DNA of 64,000 bases. Origin: Betaproteobacteria bacterium. Its GTDB lineage: Bacteria > Pseudomonadota > Gammaproteobacteria > Burkholderiales > Casimicrobiaceae. The position numbers and the translations under genes were made by a program. Positions 16,419 through 25,363 of the stretch are shown here, one piece after another. The stretch lies in NCBI GenBank assembly GCA_016717855.1, contig JADKEV010000009.1:1-64000 (forward strand), read 5' to 3'. Positions within the stretch are counted from its first letter, which is position 1, and every line of letters begins with the position of its first letter. Below the pieces are notes generated by a model. It saw only the letters and a list, made by a program, of their open reading frames with translations. It did no database searches and had not been told where the DNA came from.

Positions 16419-18203
16419 ATGACCGCCAGCCCGCAGCCCACCGTCCAGGAAATCCGCGAAGAGCTCGACCGCCTGCTCGAGGACGCCGCGTTCCGCCGCG
16501 CCCCCAGCCACAGCCGGCTGCTGCGCTACCTGGTCGAACGCAAGACCGCGGGCGACGACGGCGCGCTGTGCGAGGCCGGCATCGCGATGGCGGTGTTCCA
16601 GCGCGATCCGGCGGCGTACGACGCGGAGATCGATCCCATCGTGCGCGTCTCGATCGGCCGGCTGCGCGAGCGGCTGGAAAAGCACTACCAGCGCTTCGAG
16701 CGCGTGCCCGAAACCATCATCATGCTGCCCAAGGGGCGGTACGCGCCCGAGTTTCGCCACAAGCCGCCCCGCACCGCGGCGAAGGCCGCGCGCGGCGTGG
16801 CCGTCATGCACACCCGGAACCTGACAGGGGATCCGACGCTGGACGCGTTCGCGCACGGCCTCTCCGACCGGTTGAGCGAAGCGCTGGTGTTGATGGGGCT
16901 GCCGCGGGTGATCGCACAGGCATCGGTGCAGCAGGCACAGGGCGCGACGCAGTCCCCGGTCGAGATCGGCCGGCAGCTGGACGTCGCCGAGATCATCGAA
17001 ACCACGCTGTCGCCCGAAGCGAATCAGCGCCTGCGCATCAGCGCGCGGCTGATCCGGGCGGCCGATGCGGAACTGGCGTGGGCGGAGGTGCGCACGACCG
17101 CGCTGGACAACCCCTATGCCGGGATCGACGCGCTGTTCGACGCGGTGCTGGCGCGCTTCGCGACGGCGCCCGGCGCCCAGTCGTCGCCGGCGAATGGCGG
17201 CGCGCTCCCGGCCAGGCCGCCGCTGCCGGCGGCGGCGCGCAGCAAGATCGAATCTGCGCGCATGTTGATCGCCCACCTGAACGTGGCCAGCATCGAGCAG
17301 GCGAGGACGCTGCTCACGGAGGTGACCAGCGAGTACCCGGATGCGGCCGATGCATGGGCGCTGCGCGGGCGCGCCTGCGTGCGTCGGCTCAACTTCGCGG
17401 ACGTTGCCGCGTTGCCGCTCGTCGCGGAATTGCAGGAATGCGCGCGCACTGCGCTCGCGCTCAACGCGGAGCACATCGAGGCGCTGGCGCTGCGCGCACT
17501 GGCGCTGCACTGGAGTGCAGCGCTGCCGGAAGCGGAGGCGCATTTTCGCGACGCGCTGCGCGCCGCGCCGAATCACACCAGCGCGCGGCTGGGGCTTGCC
17601 TGGCTGCTGCTCGGGCAGGGGCGCTTTGACGAGGCACTGACCGAGCTCGATGCCGCCGGCTCGTTCGATCCCTTGTCGCTCAACGTCCTGTTCAACCGCG
17701 CCAGCGCGCTGATGTTCGCGCGGCGCCACGACGATGCGCGCGCCGTGCTCGAGACGGGGATGCGCGCCGGGGGCGAATCGCCGTTTGCGCTGAGCGTGAG
17801 TGCGGGCAACGAGCTCTTCGCCGGCAATCTGGACGCCGCCAGTGCGCACTACGAGCGGCTGGCAGAAGTGGCGCCGGACCTCGCGGGGGGCCGCTACGGG
17901 CTGGCCTATGTCGCCGCCGTGCGTGGCGATCGCGCTGGCGCCCTCTCGCTGCAGGAGGCCGCGAGCGCAATGGCGCGCGGCACGGCCCACATCTGCGATG
18001 CGGAACTGAGCTCGATACTTCGCGATCGCGCAGTTGCGCTCGCCGCATTGCGCCAGGCTGTCGCCACGATGCAGAGCGCGCGCCTGCTGCTAGGCGTCAA
18101 TCCCATGTTCGAATGGCTGACCGACGATCCGGACTTCCAGGCGGTGCTGAGCTCGATCGGGCTGCAGCGGTGGTGCGGCGAGCGGCAGTCGTTTCCTTCA
18201 TAG
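16419..18203 (+). CDS. winged-helix-like N-terminal domain plus TPR regulator
   Basis: A 594-residue cytoplasmic protein. Residues about 8-115 match the domain found at the start of many TPR or cyclase-like regulators: IREELDRLLEDAAFRRAPSHSRLLRYLVE, then DPIVRVSIGRLRERLEKHY and LPKGRYAPEF, which probably form a DNA-binding or OmpR-like fold. Residues 125-250 (VAVMHTRNLTGDPTLDAFAHGL and onward) match the FlgO/TolB-N-like middle domain of that group. From about 275 onward alanine-rich helical repeats look like TPRs (ADAWALRGRACVR, IEALALRALALHW, TSARLGLAWLLLGQG). It starts 39 bases after the RHS gene and may be co-transcribed with it. A regulatory role is inferred. Confidence 0.7.
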   Translation: MTASPQPTVQEIREELDRLLEDAAFRRAPSHSRLLRYLVERKTAGDDGALCEAGIAMAVFQRDPAAYDAEIDPIVRVSIGRLRERLEKHYQRFERVPETIIMLPKGRYAPEFRHKPPRTAAKAARGVAVMHTRNLTGDPTLDAFAHGLSDRLSEALVLMGLPRVIAQASVQQAQGATQSPVEIGRQLDVAEIIETTLSPEANQRLRISARLIRAADAELAWAEVRTTALDNPYAGIDALFDAVLARFATAPGAQSSPANGGALPARPPLPAAARSKIESARMLIAHLNVASIEQARTLLTEVTSEYPDAADAWALRGRACVRRLNFADVAALPLVAELQECARTALALNAEHIEALALRALALHWSAALPEAEAHFRDALRAAPNHTSARLGLAWLLLGQGRFDEALTELDAAGSFDPLSLNVLFNRASALMFARRHDDARAVLETGMRAGGESPFALSVSAGNELFAGNLDAASAHYERLAEVAPDLAGGRYGLAYVAAVRGDRAGALSLQEAASAMARGTAHICDAELSSILRDRAVALAALRQAVATMQSARLLLGVNPMFEWLTDDPDFQAVLSSIGLQRWCGERQSFPS

Positions 18204-18230
18204 GGCCGGTGCCGGCGGTCGCCGTGACGC

Positions 18231-18548
18231 TTACCCGGCGGCGTAGTCGGGACCATCCGCGCCGACGAGCACTTCCCCATGCAGAACTGATGCCGCGCGC
18301 AGATGGGCGAATCGCGCAAGCTCTCCATCTGCGCGATACGCGGCGAACGCTTCCTGGCTCGGGAAGGTGACCACGTGGACTTCCTTGATCGTCCCCGGCT
18401 CGCTGGCCTGCTCCACGACGACGGTCCGCTCGATCCGTCCGCCGTGCCGCGCCATGATCCGCGCGGCGTGCGTTTCGAACTCGCGAAACGAAGCGAGCGC
18501 GTCCGAACGCACGGTGAGGATGGCGACGAGGGTCAGCGGGATACTCAT
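18231..18548 (-). CDS. DUF1330-like small alpha/beta-barrel protein
   Basis: A 105-residue protein (MSIPLTLVAILTVRSDALASFREFETHAARIM...) with the beta-alpha-beta pattern and the EVHVVTFPSQEAFAAYRAD helix-strand found in DUF1330 and related dimeric ferredoxin-like barrels. It starts 46 bases after the HpaI aldolase stop and is the last gene of that leftward operon. It is convergent with the TPR regulator, with 27 bases between stops. Such proteins are often associated with catabolic operons; the reaction is unknown. Confidence 0.7.
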   Translation of the reverse strand: MSIPLTLVAILTVRSDALASFREFETHAARIMARHGGRIERTVVVEQASEPGTIKEVHVVTFPSQEAFAAYRADGELARFAHLRAASVLHGEVLVGADGPDYAAG

Positions 18549-18593
18549 GGCGGTGCGTCGGCTCCGATGCAGGTCATGGCAACCCGGGCACCA

Positions 18594-19385
18594 TTAATAT
18601 CCCCCAACCGCCTTCGGCTTCTGCTCCCGCATCGCCGCCAGGTACTCGTTGGCACGGCCGACCATCATCCCGACGTCGATCCCGACGGCGACATGGTCGA
18701 AGCCGTAGTCGACATAGCGCTTCGACATCTCCGGCGTCCCGGCGACGATGCCGATGGGCTTGCCGATCTTGTTGCAGTACCGGGCGCCGCGCTCGAGCAA
18801 TTCCTGCACCTTGCTGTTGTTCATGTCGCCGAGCAGCCCCATGCTGGCGGCGAGATCGGCTGGGCCGATGAACAGCCCGTCGAGGCCGTCGACTGCGGCG
18901 ATCTGCTCGATCTGCTCGACGGCCTCCAGCGTCTCGAGCTGCACCGTGACCATGATTTCGCGATCCGCCTCCTTCAGGTAGTTCTTCACGTTGCCCCAGC
19001 GGCTGCCGCGGTGCAGGCCGGCAACGCCGCGGACGCCCGCGGGCGGGAAGTGCGCGTACGACACCGCGCGGCGCGCTTCGTCCGCTGACTGCACATACGG
19101 CAGCATGATGCTCTGCGCGCCGGCGTCCAGGATGCGCTTGACCAGCACCAGGTCGTTCCACGCCAGGCGCACCAGCGCCGGCGTGCCGCTGGCCTCGATC
19201 GCCTGCAGCATCGCCAGCGCGTCGGGGACGTCGATCGCCACGTGTTCCATGTCGAGGACCAGGTAGTCGAAGCCGACGCAACCCATCGCCTCGGCGATGA
19301 CGGGGCTGCCCGACATCAGCCACGAGCCGATCAGTTTTTCCTTGTTGGCGAGGCGCTGCTTGAAGACGTTCTTCGGGATTTCCAT
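18594..19385 (-). CDS. HpcH/HpaI-family class II aldolase (2-keto-3-deoxy sugar acid aldolase)
   Basis: A 263-residue (beta/alpha)8 pyruvate aldolase. Expected residues are all visible: His48 in LDMEHVAID, Arg73 in ALVRLAWND, and the metal ligands Glu151 (VQLETLEAV) and Asp177 (FIGPADLAASMG). It cleaves 2-keto-3-deoxy acids to pyruvate and an aldehyde; relatives include RhmA, GarL and HpaI. The IlvD/EDD dehydratase 297 bases upstream on the same strand would make its substrate, so the pair forms a non-phosphorylative dehydratase-aldolase route. Which sugar acid is used is not determinable here. Confidence 0.9.
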   Translation of the reverse strand: MEIPKNVFKQRLANKEKLIGSWLMSGSPVIAEAMGCVGFDYLVLDMEHVAIDVPDALAMLQAIEASGTPALVRLAWNDLVLVKRILDAGAQSIMLPYVQSADEARRAVSYAHFPPAGVRGVAGLHRGSRWGNVKNYLKEADREIMVTVQLETLEAVEQIEQIAAVDGLDGLFIGPADLAASMGLLGDMNNSKVQELLERGARYCNKIGKPIGIVAGTPEMSKRYVDYGFDHVAVGIDVGMMVGRANEYLAAMREQKPKAVGGY

Positions 19386-19448
19386 GGCGGTTCCTGTCGT
19401 GGCGGTGAAGGGTAAACCTGAAAGCGATGGCGGGCGCCGGCGGCGCGT

Positions 19449-19682
19449 TCAGCCCGGATTGCTGTCATCGCCGTCCTGGCCGGGCGGGGCGGGGCGCGAC
19501 ATTTCGAACAGCTTCCTGAACAGCGGGAGCGCCGCGAATTCGGCGAGGGAGACGAAGAGCGCGAACAGCCCCGGCACGAGCTGGCCGCTGATCAGGTAGA
19601 ACGCCGCGAGCAGGCCGAACCCGGCGCCGCCGGCGATCAGCACGACGCGCAGGAAGCGGTAGCCCGACGGCGGGGCGGCCAT
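19449..19682 (-). CDS. 77-aa two-span membrane protein, unknown function
   Basis: The ATG at 19682 overlaps the TGA of the dehydratase (ATGA), so translation is coupled. The product has two hydrophobic segments (about residues 9-30 and 32-50: FLRVVLIAGGAGFGLLAAFYL and LVPGLFALFVSLAEFAALPLF) and a polar proline-rich tail ending GQDGDDSNPG. No family is recognised. The overlap and its place between dehydratase and aldolase support it being real. Confidence 0.6.
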   Translation of the reverse strand: MAAPPSGYRFLRVVLIAGGAGFGLLAAFYLISGQLVPGLFALFVSLAEFAALPLFRKLFEMSRPAPPGQDGDDSNPG

Positions 19683-21403
19683 CAGAATATCTCCGGCTCG
19701 GGCACGCCGCGCCGGCCGAAGCCGACGAAGTCGCAACCTTCGTGCGCCTGCAGCACGCGGTCGCGGAATAGCTCGACGTAACCCGACTGGACCGGATAGT
19801 CGGGCGGTGCCCACGCGGCGCGGCGGCACGCGAGTTCGGCGTCGTCAACCAGCACGTCGATGCGGCGCGCGGCGACGTCGAGGCGGATGGTGTCGCCGGT
19901 GCGGACCAGCGCCAGCGGCCCGCCGGCCGCGGCTTCCGGCGACACGTGCAGCACGCAGGCACCGTAATGCGTGCCGCTCATCCGCGCGTCCGACACGCGC
20001 ACCATGTCGCGCACGCCTTTTTCGAGCAGCTTCTTCGGGATCGGCAGGCCGCCCCATTCCGGCATGCCCGGAGCGCCTTCGGGGCCGCCCATCTTCAGGA
20101 CCAGCACCGAATCCGCGTCGACGTCGAGATCGGGATCGTCGATCCGCGCGTAGAGGTCGCGGATGTTCTCGAAGACCAGGGCGCGGCCTTCGTGGCGGAG
20201 CAGCCGGGGGTCGGCGGCCGAGGGCTTCATCACGCAACCTTCCGGCGCCAGGTTGCCGCGCAGCACGGCGAGGCCCGGTTCGCTGGAAATCGGGTTGGCC
20301 AGCGGGCGGATCACGTCGTCGAGATTGACGCGCGCGGTGGCGATATTCTCGCCCAGCGGCCGCCCGGTGACGGTCATCGCCGACAAATCCAGCAGGTCGC
20401 GCAAGCGCTGCATCAGCGCGGGCAGGCCGCCGGCGAAGTGGAAGTCCTCCATCAGGAACTTGCCGGAGGGCATCACGTTGGTCAGCGCGGGAACGCGCTG
20501 CGCGGTCGCGTCGAATTCGTCGAGGACCAGCGGGATGCCGGCGCGGCGGGCCAGCGCGATCACGTGGATCACCGCGTTGGTCGAGCCGGCCATCGCGGCG
20601 TGGACGATCATCGCGTTGGCGAACGAGTTCTTCGCCAGGATCAGCGAGGGCTTCAAGTCCGCCCAGACCATGTCGACGATGCGCGAGCCGGCCTCGGAGC
20701 ACATCCGCACGTGGTTCGCGTCCATTGCCGGCAACGACGACGCGCCGGGGAGGCTCATTCCGAGCGTCTCGGCGATCGCGGTCATCGTCGAGGCGGTGCC
20801 CATGGTCTGGCAGGTCCCGGGCGAGCGGGCGACACCCGCTTCGACTTCGTGCCAGTCTTCCTGCGTGATCGTGCCGGCGCGCAGCTCGTTCCAGTACTTC
20901 ATCGTGTGCGTGCCGACACCGAGCGGCGCGCCGCGCCAGTTGCCGCTCAGCATGAAGCCTGCGGGCACGTAGATCGCCGGCAGGTCCATGGTCAGCGCAC
21001 CCATCAGCAATCCCGGCGTCGTCTTGTCGCAGCCGCCCATCAGCACGGCGCCGTCGATCGGATGCTGCCGCAACAGTTCTTCCGTTTCCAGCGCGAGCAG
21101 GTTCCGGTAGAGCATCGTCGTAGGCTTGACCATCACCTCGCCCAGCGACAACGCGGGCAACTCGACCGGAAAGCCGCCCGCCTGCCAGACGCCGCGCTTG
21201 ACCGCCTCGGCGCGCTCGCGCAGGTGATAGTGGCAGGGCGAGAGTTCGCTCCAGGTGTTGACGATGCCGATGACGGGCCGGTTCTGGAATTCCTCGCGGC
21301 GGAAGCCCATCGCCAGCGTGCGCTGGCGGTGGGCGGAAGCGCGCATGCTGTTCGGCGCGTACCAGCGCGCGGAGCGCAGCCGGGAGTAGTCGTGGGTGCT
21401 CAT
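19682..21403 (-). CDS. IlvD/EDD-family sugar-acid dehydratase (arabonate/xylonate type)
   Basis: A 573-residue [Fe-S] dehydratase. Three candidate cluster cysteines are Cys57 (ELSPCHYHL), Cys125 (GGCDKTTPG) and Cys198 (SPGTCQTMG), arranged as in the pentonate dehydratase branch of the family rather than in classical IlvD. The C-terminal MSGTHYGACVLHVSPEAA is the usual active-site serine region. It dehydrates an aldonic acid (for example L-arabonate, D-xylonate or a deoxy-sugar acid) to the 2-keto-3-deoxy acid. It is the first gene of a leftward operon with a small membrane protein, the HpaI aldolase and a DUF1330-like protein. It is divergent from the BPSS1780-type gene. Confidence 0.9.
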   Translation of the reverse strand: MSTHDYSRLRSARWYAPNSMRASAHRQRTLAMGFRREEFQNRPVIGIVNTWSELSPCHYHLRERAEAVKRGVWQAGGFPVELPALSLGEVMVKPTTMLYRNLLALETEELLRQHPIDGAVLMGGCDKTTPGLLMGALTMDLPAIYVPAGFMLSGNWRGAPLGVGTHTMKYWNELRAGTITQEDWHEVEAGVARSPGTCQTMGTASTMTAIAETLGMSLPGASSLPAMDANHVRMCSEAGSRIVDMVWADLKPSLILAKNSFANAMIVHAAMAGSTNAVIHVIALARRAGIPLVLDEFDATAQRVPALTNVMPSGKFLMEDFHFAGGLPALMQRLRDLLDLSAMTVTGRPLGENIATARVNLDDVIRPLANPISSEPGLAVLRGNLAPEGCVMKPSAADPRLLRHEGRALVFENIRDLYARIDDPDLDVDADSVLVLKMGGPEGAPGMPEWGGLPIPKKLLEKGVRDMVRVSDARMSGTHYGACVLHVSPEAAAGGPLALVRTGDTIRLDVAARRIDVLVDDAELACRRAAWAPPDYPVQSGYVELFRDRVLQAHEGCDFVGFGRRGVPEPEIF

Positions 21404-21571
21404 GGGGATCCGAGTCTAGCGCATCTGGTTTGCCTGTCGCCTGGCGTGGGCACCGGCGCGCCGGGCCGGTGGCCCGGGCGCACAGGTACAATGCGGCATC
21501 GGCCCGCCCCGGCGCTGCCCCATCGCGGCAAGCCGCCGCGCCACCGCCGCCAGCCTGCACACGGAGATCCT

Positions 21572-22408
21572 ATGGAACCGCCTCCGCCCGAACCCGGCCA
21601 ATCCGGCGATGCGTTCGCCATCAAAACGGCCGCTCCCGTCACCCCGGCCGGGCCGCCGCCGATCGCCGAGGGCCGGCGCGTGGGCGCGGGCCGGGGCCTG
21701 GCCTGGCTGGGCGACGGATGGCGAATGTTCAAGGAGGCGCCGGGCTCGTGGGTCGCGTGCTTCCTGATCTTCCTGCTGATCATGTTCGTGCTGGCGATCA
21801 TTCCGCTCCTGGGCAACATCGCCGGCGCGCTGCTCAGCCCTGTGCTGATCGGCGGGATCATGCTCGGCTGCCGGGACCTCGAGCGCGACGAGGAATTGAC
21901 GGTGGGCCATCTGTTTGACGGGTTCAAGTACAAATCCGGCCCGCTGCTCACGCTGGGCCTGCTCGAATTCGCGCTGTCGCTGGCCGCGATGCTGGTCGCT
22001 GCCGCGATCACCATCGCCACCGTCGGCGCGATGTTCCTGGGCGTGCTCATGGGGCAGTCGCCCGACGCCGGCGCCACGCTGGAGCCCGGATTCTGGCTGG
22101 GCATTGCCGTGCTGCTGCTGGTCGTCATCGCCGTGTTCATCCCGGTCAGCATGGCGGTCTGGTTCGCCCCCGCGCTGGTGACGCTCGACGGCGTTGCGCC
22201 AGTGACCGCGCTGAAGTGGAGTTTCTTCGCCTGCCTCAAGAACATCTGGTCTTTCCTCGTCTACGGCCTGGCGTTCCTCGGACTTGCCATCGTCGCGACG
22301 ATTCCGTTCGGCCTGGGATGGCTGTTGCTGGGTCCGGTGATCATGGCGTCGGTCTACACGGCCTATCGCGACATTTTCTTCGAAGCGCGGGAGGCCCCGC
22401 CCGCTTGA
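21572..22408 (+). CDS. BPSS1780-family polytopic membrane protein
   Basis: A 278-residue membrane protein starting at ATG 21572 (CGGAG 6 bases upstream). After a proline-rich N-terminus comes VGAGRGLAWLGDGWRMF, then alternating hydrophobic spans (about residues 58-78, 83-97, 125-155, 170-200 and 225-262). GGIMLGCRDLERDEELTVGHLFDGF is the typical cytoplasmic segment of this Burkholderiales-centred family. Function is unknown. Its 3' end faces the GH31 gene across a perfect inverted REP pair that could act as a two-way transcription stop. Confidence 0.8.
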   Translation: MEPPPPEPGQSGDAFAIKTAAPVTPAGPPPIAEGRRVGAGRGLAWLGDGWRMFKEAPGSWVACFLIFLLIMFVLAIIPLLGNIAGALLSPVLIGGIMLGCRDLERDEELTVGHLFDGFKYKSGPLLTLGLLEFALSLAAMLVAAAITIATVGAMFLGVLMGQSPDAGATLEPGFWLGIAVLLLVVIAVFIPVSMAVWFAPALVTLDGVAPVTALKWSFFACLKNIWSFLVYGLAFLGLAIVATIPFGLGWLLLGPVIMASVYTAYRDIFFEAREAPPA

Positions 22409-22418
22409 CTTCATGCTG

Positions 22419-22502
22419 CGTAGGATGGGTGGAGCGCAGCGATACCCATCACGTTGTTAGGTGCGGACCAGATGGGTATCGCTGCGCTCCACCCATCCTA
22501 CG
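22419..22502. repeat. REP-like element, copy 2: perfect inverted pair
   Basis: Left arm 22419-22450 (CGTAGGATGGGTGGAGCGCA...) and right arm 22471-22502 are perfect reverse complements over 32 bases, separated by 20 bases. The unit lies in the 99-base gap between two convergent genes. A 32-bp RNA stem here would be a strong barrier to RNA polymerase or exonuclease from either side. Paired REPs in opposite orientation are the classical substrate of REP-associated transposases, none of which is in the window. Confidence 0.92.
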
Positions 22503-22507
22503 ACGTA

Positions 22508-24730
22508 TCAAGCGATCCGCTTGAGTCGGCCGACCTTGCCGGCAGCCCGCCAGCCGTCGGCGCCTTGCTGCTTCAGGAAGTGCTGCGTCACGCCATGGCG
22601 GAAATCCGGCTCGCCGCACACGGCCAGTTCCGCAATCTCGATGTCCCCTTCCCAATCCTGCGCCCGGTCGTGGGCCCGGGCATGGGGCACCACGGTGCCG
22701 GCGCGCACGAACACCGGCAGCCGGTCCAGCGGCAGGTCGCGGTAGCGCAGGATCTGCCCGCCGACCAGGCGCGCGCCGGTCCAGTAGTCGTACCACGCGT
22801 CGCCATCGGCGGCGCAGCCTTCGTTGCCCGGCAGGTAAACGTCGACATTGCCGCCGGCGCGCACGACCGGCGCGACCAGCAGGCTGTCGCCGAACATGTA
22901 TTGCGTGTCGAATGCCCGCGCGGTCCGGTCGAGCGGAAACGCCAGCGGCATTGCGCGCTGGACGGGCACGCCGCTGGCTGCGGCCTGCTGGCAGCAGAAC
23001 TCCAGGTAGGGCAGCAGGCAGGAGCGCAGTTGCAGCCACCAGCGCACCGTGTGCAGGGCCTGGTCGCCGAAATCCCACGGCCCGCGTTCGCCGATGCCGT
23101 GAAACCGGAAGTGCGAGCCGAAGACCGACGCCGCGGTCCAGCGCATGAATAATTCCGCGTCGGGCTGGTCGCCGTAGAAGCCGCCGACGTCGGTGGCCCA
23201 GTAGGGCACGCCGGAGAGGCCGTACGAAAGCCCGCCACGGATGCTCGCCTCCAGCCCGCCCCAGTCCGATTGCGCGTCGCCGCCCCATTGCATCGGATAG
23301 CGCTGGATGCCGCTCCAGCCGGCGCGGCCCCAAAGCATCGGGGGCTCGTGCCGCGCGCTGGGCGAGTACCGCGCCGTGGCTTCGAACAGGCACTGGTTGT
23401 AGAGCAGCGAATAGACATTGTGCAAGCGGCGGCCGGTATCGCCGTTGTGCGCCACGACATCGTCGGTGAACGGCACCTGCTCGCCGAAATCGACCTTGAT
23501 CACGTCGATGCCCAGCCCGAACAGGCTCTTGTGCGCGTCGCGCCACCAGGCGTAGGCGTCCGGATTGGTGAAGTCGAGTACCCCGGACTCGGGCAGCGGC
23601 GTGAGCACGCTGCCGAACGGCGAGGTGCCGGGCTTGACGTCCCAGTCGATCACAAGCGGCGTGCTGTCGCGGCGCAGCAGCAGATAACCCAGGCCGGACA
23701 GTTCCTTGAACAGCGGATGATGGATCGAGACGTACGGATATTCCCAGACGCAGATCTTGAAGCCCAGCGCCTTGATCTCCGCGAGCTGCTCGCGCGGCCT
23801 GGGATAGCGCGAGGGATCGAACTCGAACGCGAAGCGCGTCCGCGTGTCGAGCCAGGCGCGGCCGTCCAGCGTGATCACGTCGCCGGGTAGCTGCAGCGCG
23901 CGGATCTTTTTCGCGGCGGACAGCGCTTCGTCGAACGTCCGGTAGTAGGCCTTGGAGTACCACACGCCCAGCCCCCAGCGCGGGACGGCGGGCGGCGTGC
24001 CGGTAAGGAAGTGGTAGTGCCCGATCAGGTCCTGCGGATGGTCGCCGGCCAGCAGGAACACGTCCAGGTGCGGCGAATCGACGATCGCGGCGTAACTGCG
24101 GTGCGACCAGTTCGGGTCGCCCAGCCCGTGCGTGACCAGGCACGGGGTGTGAAAGAACACGCCCCAGTTGGCGGAAGACCAGACGAACGGAATGTTCTTG
24201 TACGCGAGCTCCGTGTTGACGCCCAGCGCGTCCTCGACGTACGACCGGTAGCGCGAGCCGCGGCGGTCGATGGGGCCGAATTTTTCGCCCAGCCCGTACA
24301 GCGCCTCGTCGGGTTCCAGCGCGAAGGCCAGCGTCGTGGCCTCGTCATCCTGGCCGATGACGGGCAGGCGCGTCCAGTTGCGGAAATGGCGGTCGGTGAT
24401 CGCGCGGGTCAACGTCCGGCCGCACCAGTTGAGTTCGAAGTCGACCGGACTTTTTCGTATCGTGAGCGCGAGGTCGCCGGCGGCGATGGTGATGGCGATG
24501 TCGTCGTCGACGACTTCCAGCGGCAGCCCCGGCGCCGCCTGGTCGAAGGTAAGGATGGGATACGCCGCGCCATCGGGCGAACCCAGGCGCAGCCGGAAGA
24601 CACCTTCGCGCGGCGCGGTGATCACCAGCGCGACGCCGGCCTCCGTCGACAGGGTGATCGTTTCGGGTTCACAGGCAATCAGCGACAGCGCTTCGACGCG
24701 GCGTATGGATGCGGGATGCAGCTCAGGCAT
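22508..24730 (-). CDS. GH31 alpha-xylosidase/alpha-glucosidase (YicI-like)
   Basis: A 740-residue family 31 glycoside hydrolase. The catalytic nucleophile is Asp414 in IDVIKVDFGEQVP, closely matching the YicI position and motif. The likely acid/base is Asp485 in MQWGGDAQSDW. The N-terminal beta domain ends in YGLGEKFGPIDRRG, and GVWYSKAYYR and WEYPYVS are typical of the YicI branch. Such enzymes release alpha-linked xylose (or glucose) from xyloglucan oligosaccharides or isoprimeverose. No signal peptide is seen, so it acts in the cytoplasm on imported sugars. A broken ABC-permease tail immediately upstream suggests that a cognate transporter operon was lost. Confidence 0.9.
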   Translation of the reverse strand: MPELHPASIRRVEALSLIACEPETITLSTEAGVALVITAPREGVFRLRLGSPDGAAYPILTFDQAAPGLPLEVVDDDIAITIAAGDLALTIRKSPVDFELNWCGRTLTRAITDRHFRNWTRLPVIGQDDEATTLAFALEPDEALYGLGEKFGPIDRRGSRYRSYVEDALGVNTELAYKNIPFVWSSANWGVFFHTPCLVTHGLGDPNWSHRSYAAIVDSPHLDVFLLAGDHPQDLIGHYHFLTGTPPAVPRWGLGVWYSKAYYRTFDEALSAAKKIRALQLPGDVITLDGRAWLDTRTRFAFEFDPSRYPRPREQLAEIKALGFKICVWEYPYVSIHHPLFKELSGLGYLLLRRDSTPLVIDWDVKPGTSPFGSVLTPLPESGVLDFTNPDAYAWWRDAHKSLFGLGIDVIKVDFGEQVPFTDDVVAHNGDTGRRLHNVYSLLYNQCLFEATARYSPSARHEPPMLWGRAGWSGIQRYPMQWGGDAQSDWGGLEASIRGGLSYGLSGVPYWATDVGGFYGDQPDAELFMRWTAASVFGSHFRFHGIGERGPWDFGDQALHTVRWWLQLRSCLLPYLEFCCQQAAASGVPVQRAMPLAFPLDRTARAFDTQYMFGDSLLVAPVVRAGGNVDVYLPGNEGCAADGDAWYDYWTGARLVGGQILRYRDLPLDRLPVFVRAGTVVPHARAHDRAQDWEGDIEIAELAVCGEPDFRHGVTQHFLKQQGADGWRAAGKVGRLKRIA

Positions 24731-24739
24731 GGCTATGGA

Positions 24740-24817
24740 TCAACCCTTCAGCCCTCCCGAGGTCAATCCGCCGACGACACGTTCCTGAGAGAGGGCAATC
24801 AAGATGCAGATTGGCAT
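24740..24817 (-). pseudogene. C-terminal remnant of a sugar ABC-transporter permease (MalG type)
   Basis: Just upstream of the GH31 gene the reverse strand reads ALSQERVVGGLTSGGLKG and then TGA. This resembles the last residues of MalG-type carbohydrate permeases (QRYxVxGLTxGAVKG-stop). About 25 codons are recognisable; further upstream the homology stops. Sugar permeases of this type often precede GH31 genes, so this is probably the scar of a deleted transporter operon. The short length limits certainty. Confidence 0.6.
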
Positions 24818-24919
24818 GATCACGGACGATACACAACTACTTGACGACGCTCAAGCAGTAGGCGATGCTCCAGAAAAATGCCGTGACCGGCAGCCGCTCG
24901 TCCACATAGGAGCAGTTCG

Positions 24920-25363
24920 ATGCAGGAGGAGAACCCGCCCCACTTCAGCGGACCGCTGAAACTCGAGCAGTCAAGGTCGCTGTTCGCGCTCGCCGAACTC
25001 TCCGATGGGGCCTTCACCCGCGACGGCCCGCGCGCCGATGTCGAGTATCGCGACCTGGGCCTGGCCGCGGCAAGCGGCGGCGCGATCGGCGCCAAGCACA
25101 TCCGCGCGATCCGCCCGTTCGAGCAGGAGACCGGCTGGCACTGGCACGACATGACCGGCCACTTCGTCTTCGTCATCCGCGGCTGGATCACTTTCCGCTA
25201 CGCGGGCAGGGACGGCGACGTCGTCGTGCATGTGGGCGGCTGCCTGTCGCAACCGGGAGGCGTCCCGCACAACGTGATCGCGCGCTCCGACGACCTGGAA
25301 CTCATCGAGATCAACATGCCGGCGAAGTTCGGAACCTGGGATCTCGCGGAGCCGCCGGCATGA
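24920..25363 (+). CDS. cupin-domain protein
   Basis: A 147-residue single-domain cupin. The first motif is GWHWHDMTGHFVFVIRGWITF (two His, a further His, Gly) at about 74-94, and the second is PGGVPHNVIARSDDLELIEI. An AGGAG site lies about 8 bases before ATG 24920. The stop overlaps the start of an ABC permease (ATGA), so it is the first gene of a NitT/TauT-type transporter operon. Whether it is an enzyme or a binding protein is not clear from sequence. Confidence 0.8.
   Translation: MQEENPPHFSGPLKLEQSRSLFALAELSDGAFTRDGPRADVEYRDLGLAAASGGAIGAKHIRAIRPFEQETGWHWHDMTGHFVFVIRGWITFRYAGRDGDVVVHVGGCLSQPGGVPHNVIARSDDLELIEINMPAKFGTWDLAEPPA

Noticed and set aside
11763..17990. A 2,075-codon open frame antisense to the RHS repeats
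   Set aside because: Its length comes from the repetitive YD codons on the plus strand; the product is a low-complexity Arg/Val/Gly pattern with no domain.
16419..18203. The TPR/winged-helix gene as an immunity protein for the RHS tail
   Set aside because: It is 594 residues with regulator-type domains; RHS immunity proteins are normally small, and nothing links it to neutralisation.
21487..21492. TACAAT as a -10 for the BPSS1780-type gene
   Set aside because: A fair -10 hexamer, but no -35 could be found at 16-18 bases, so it was not listed as a promoter.
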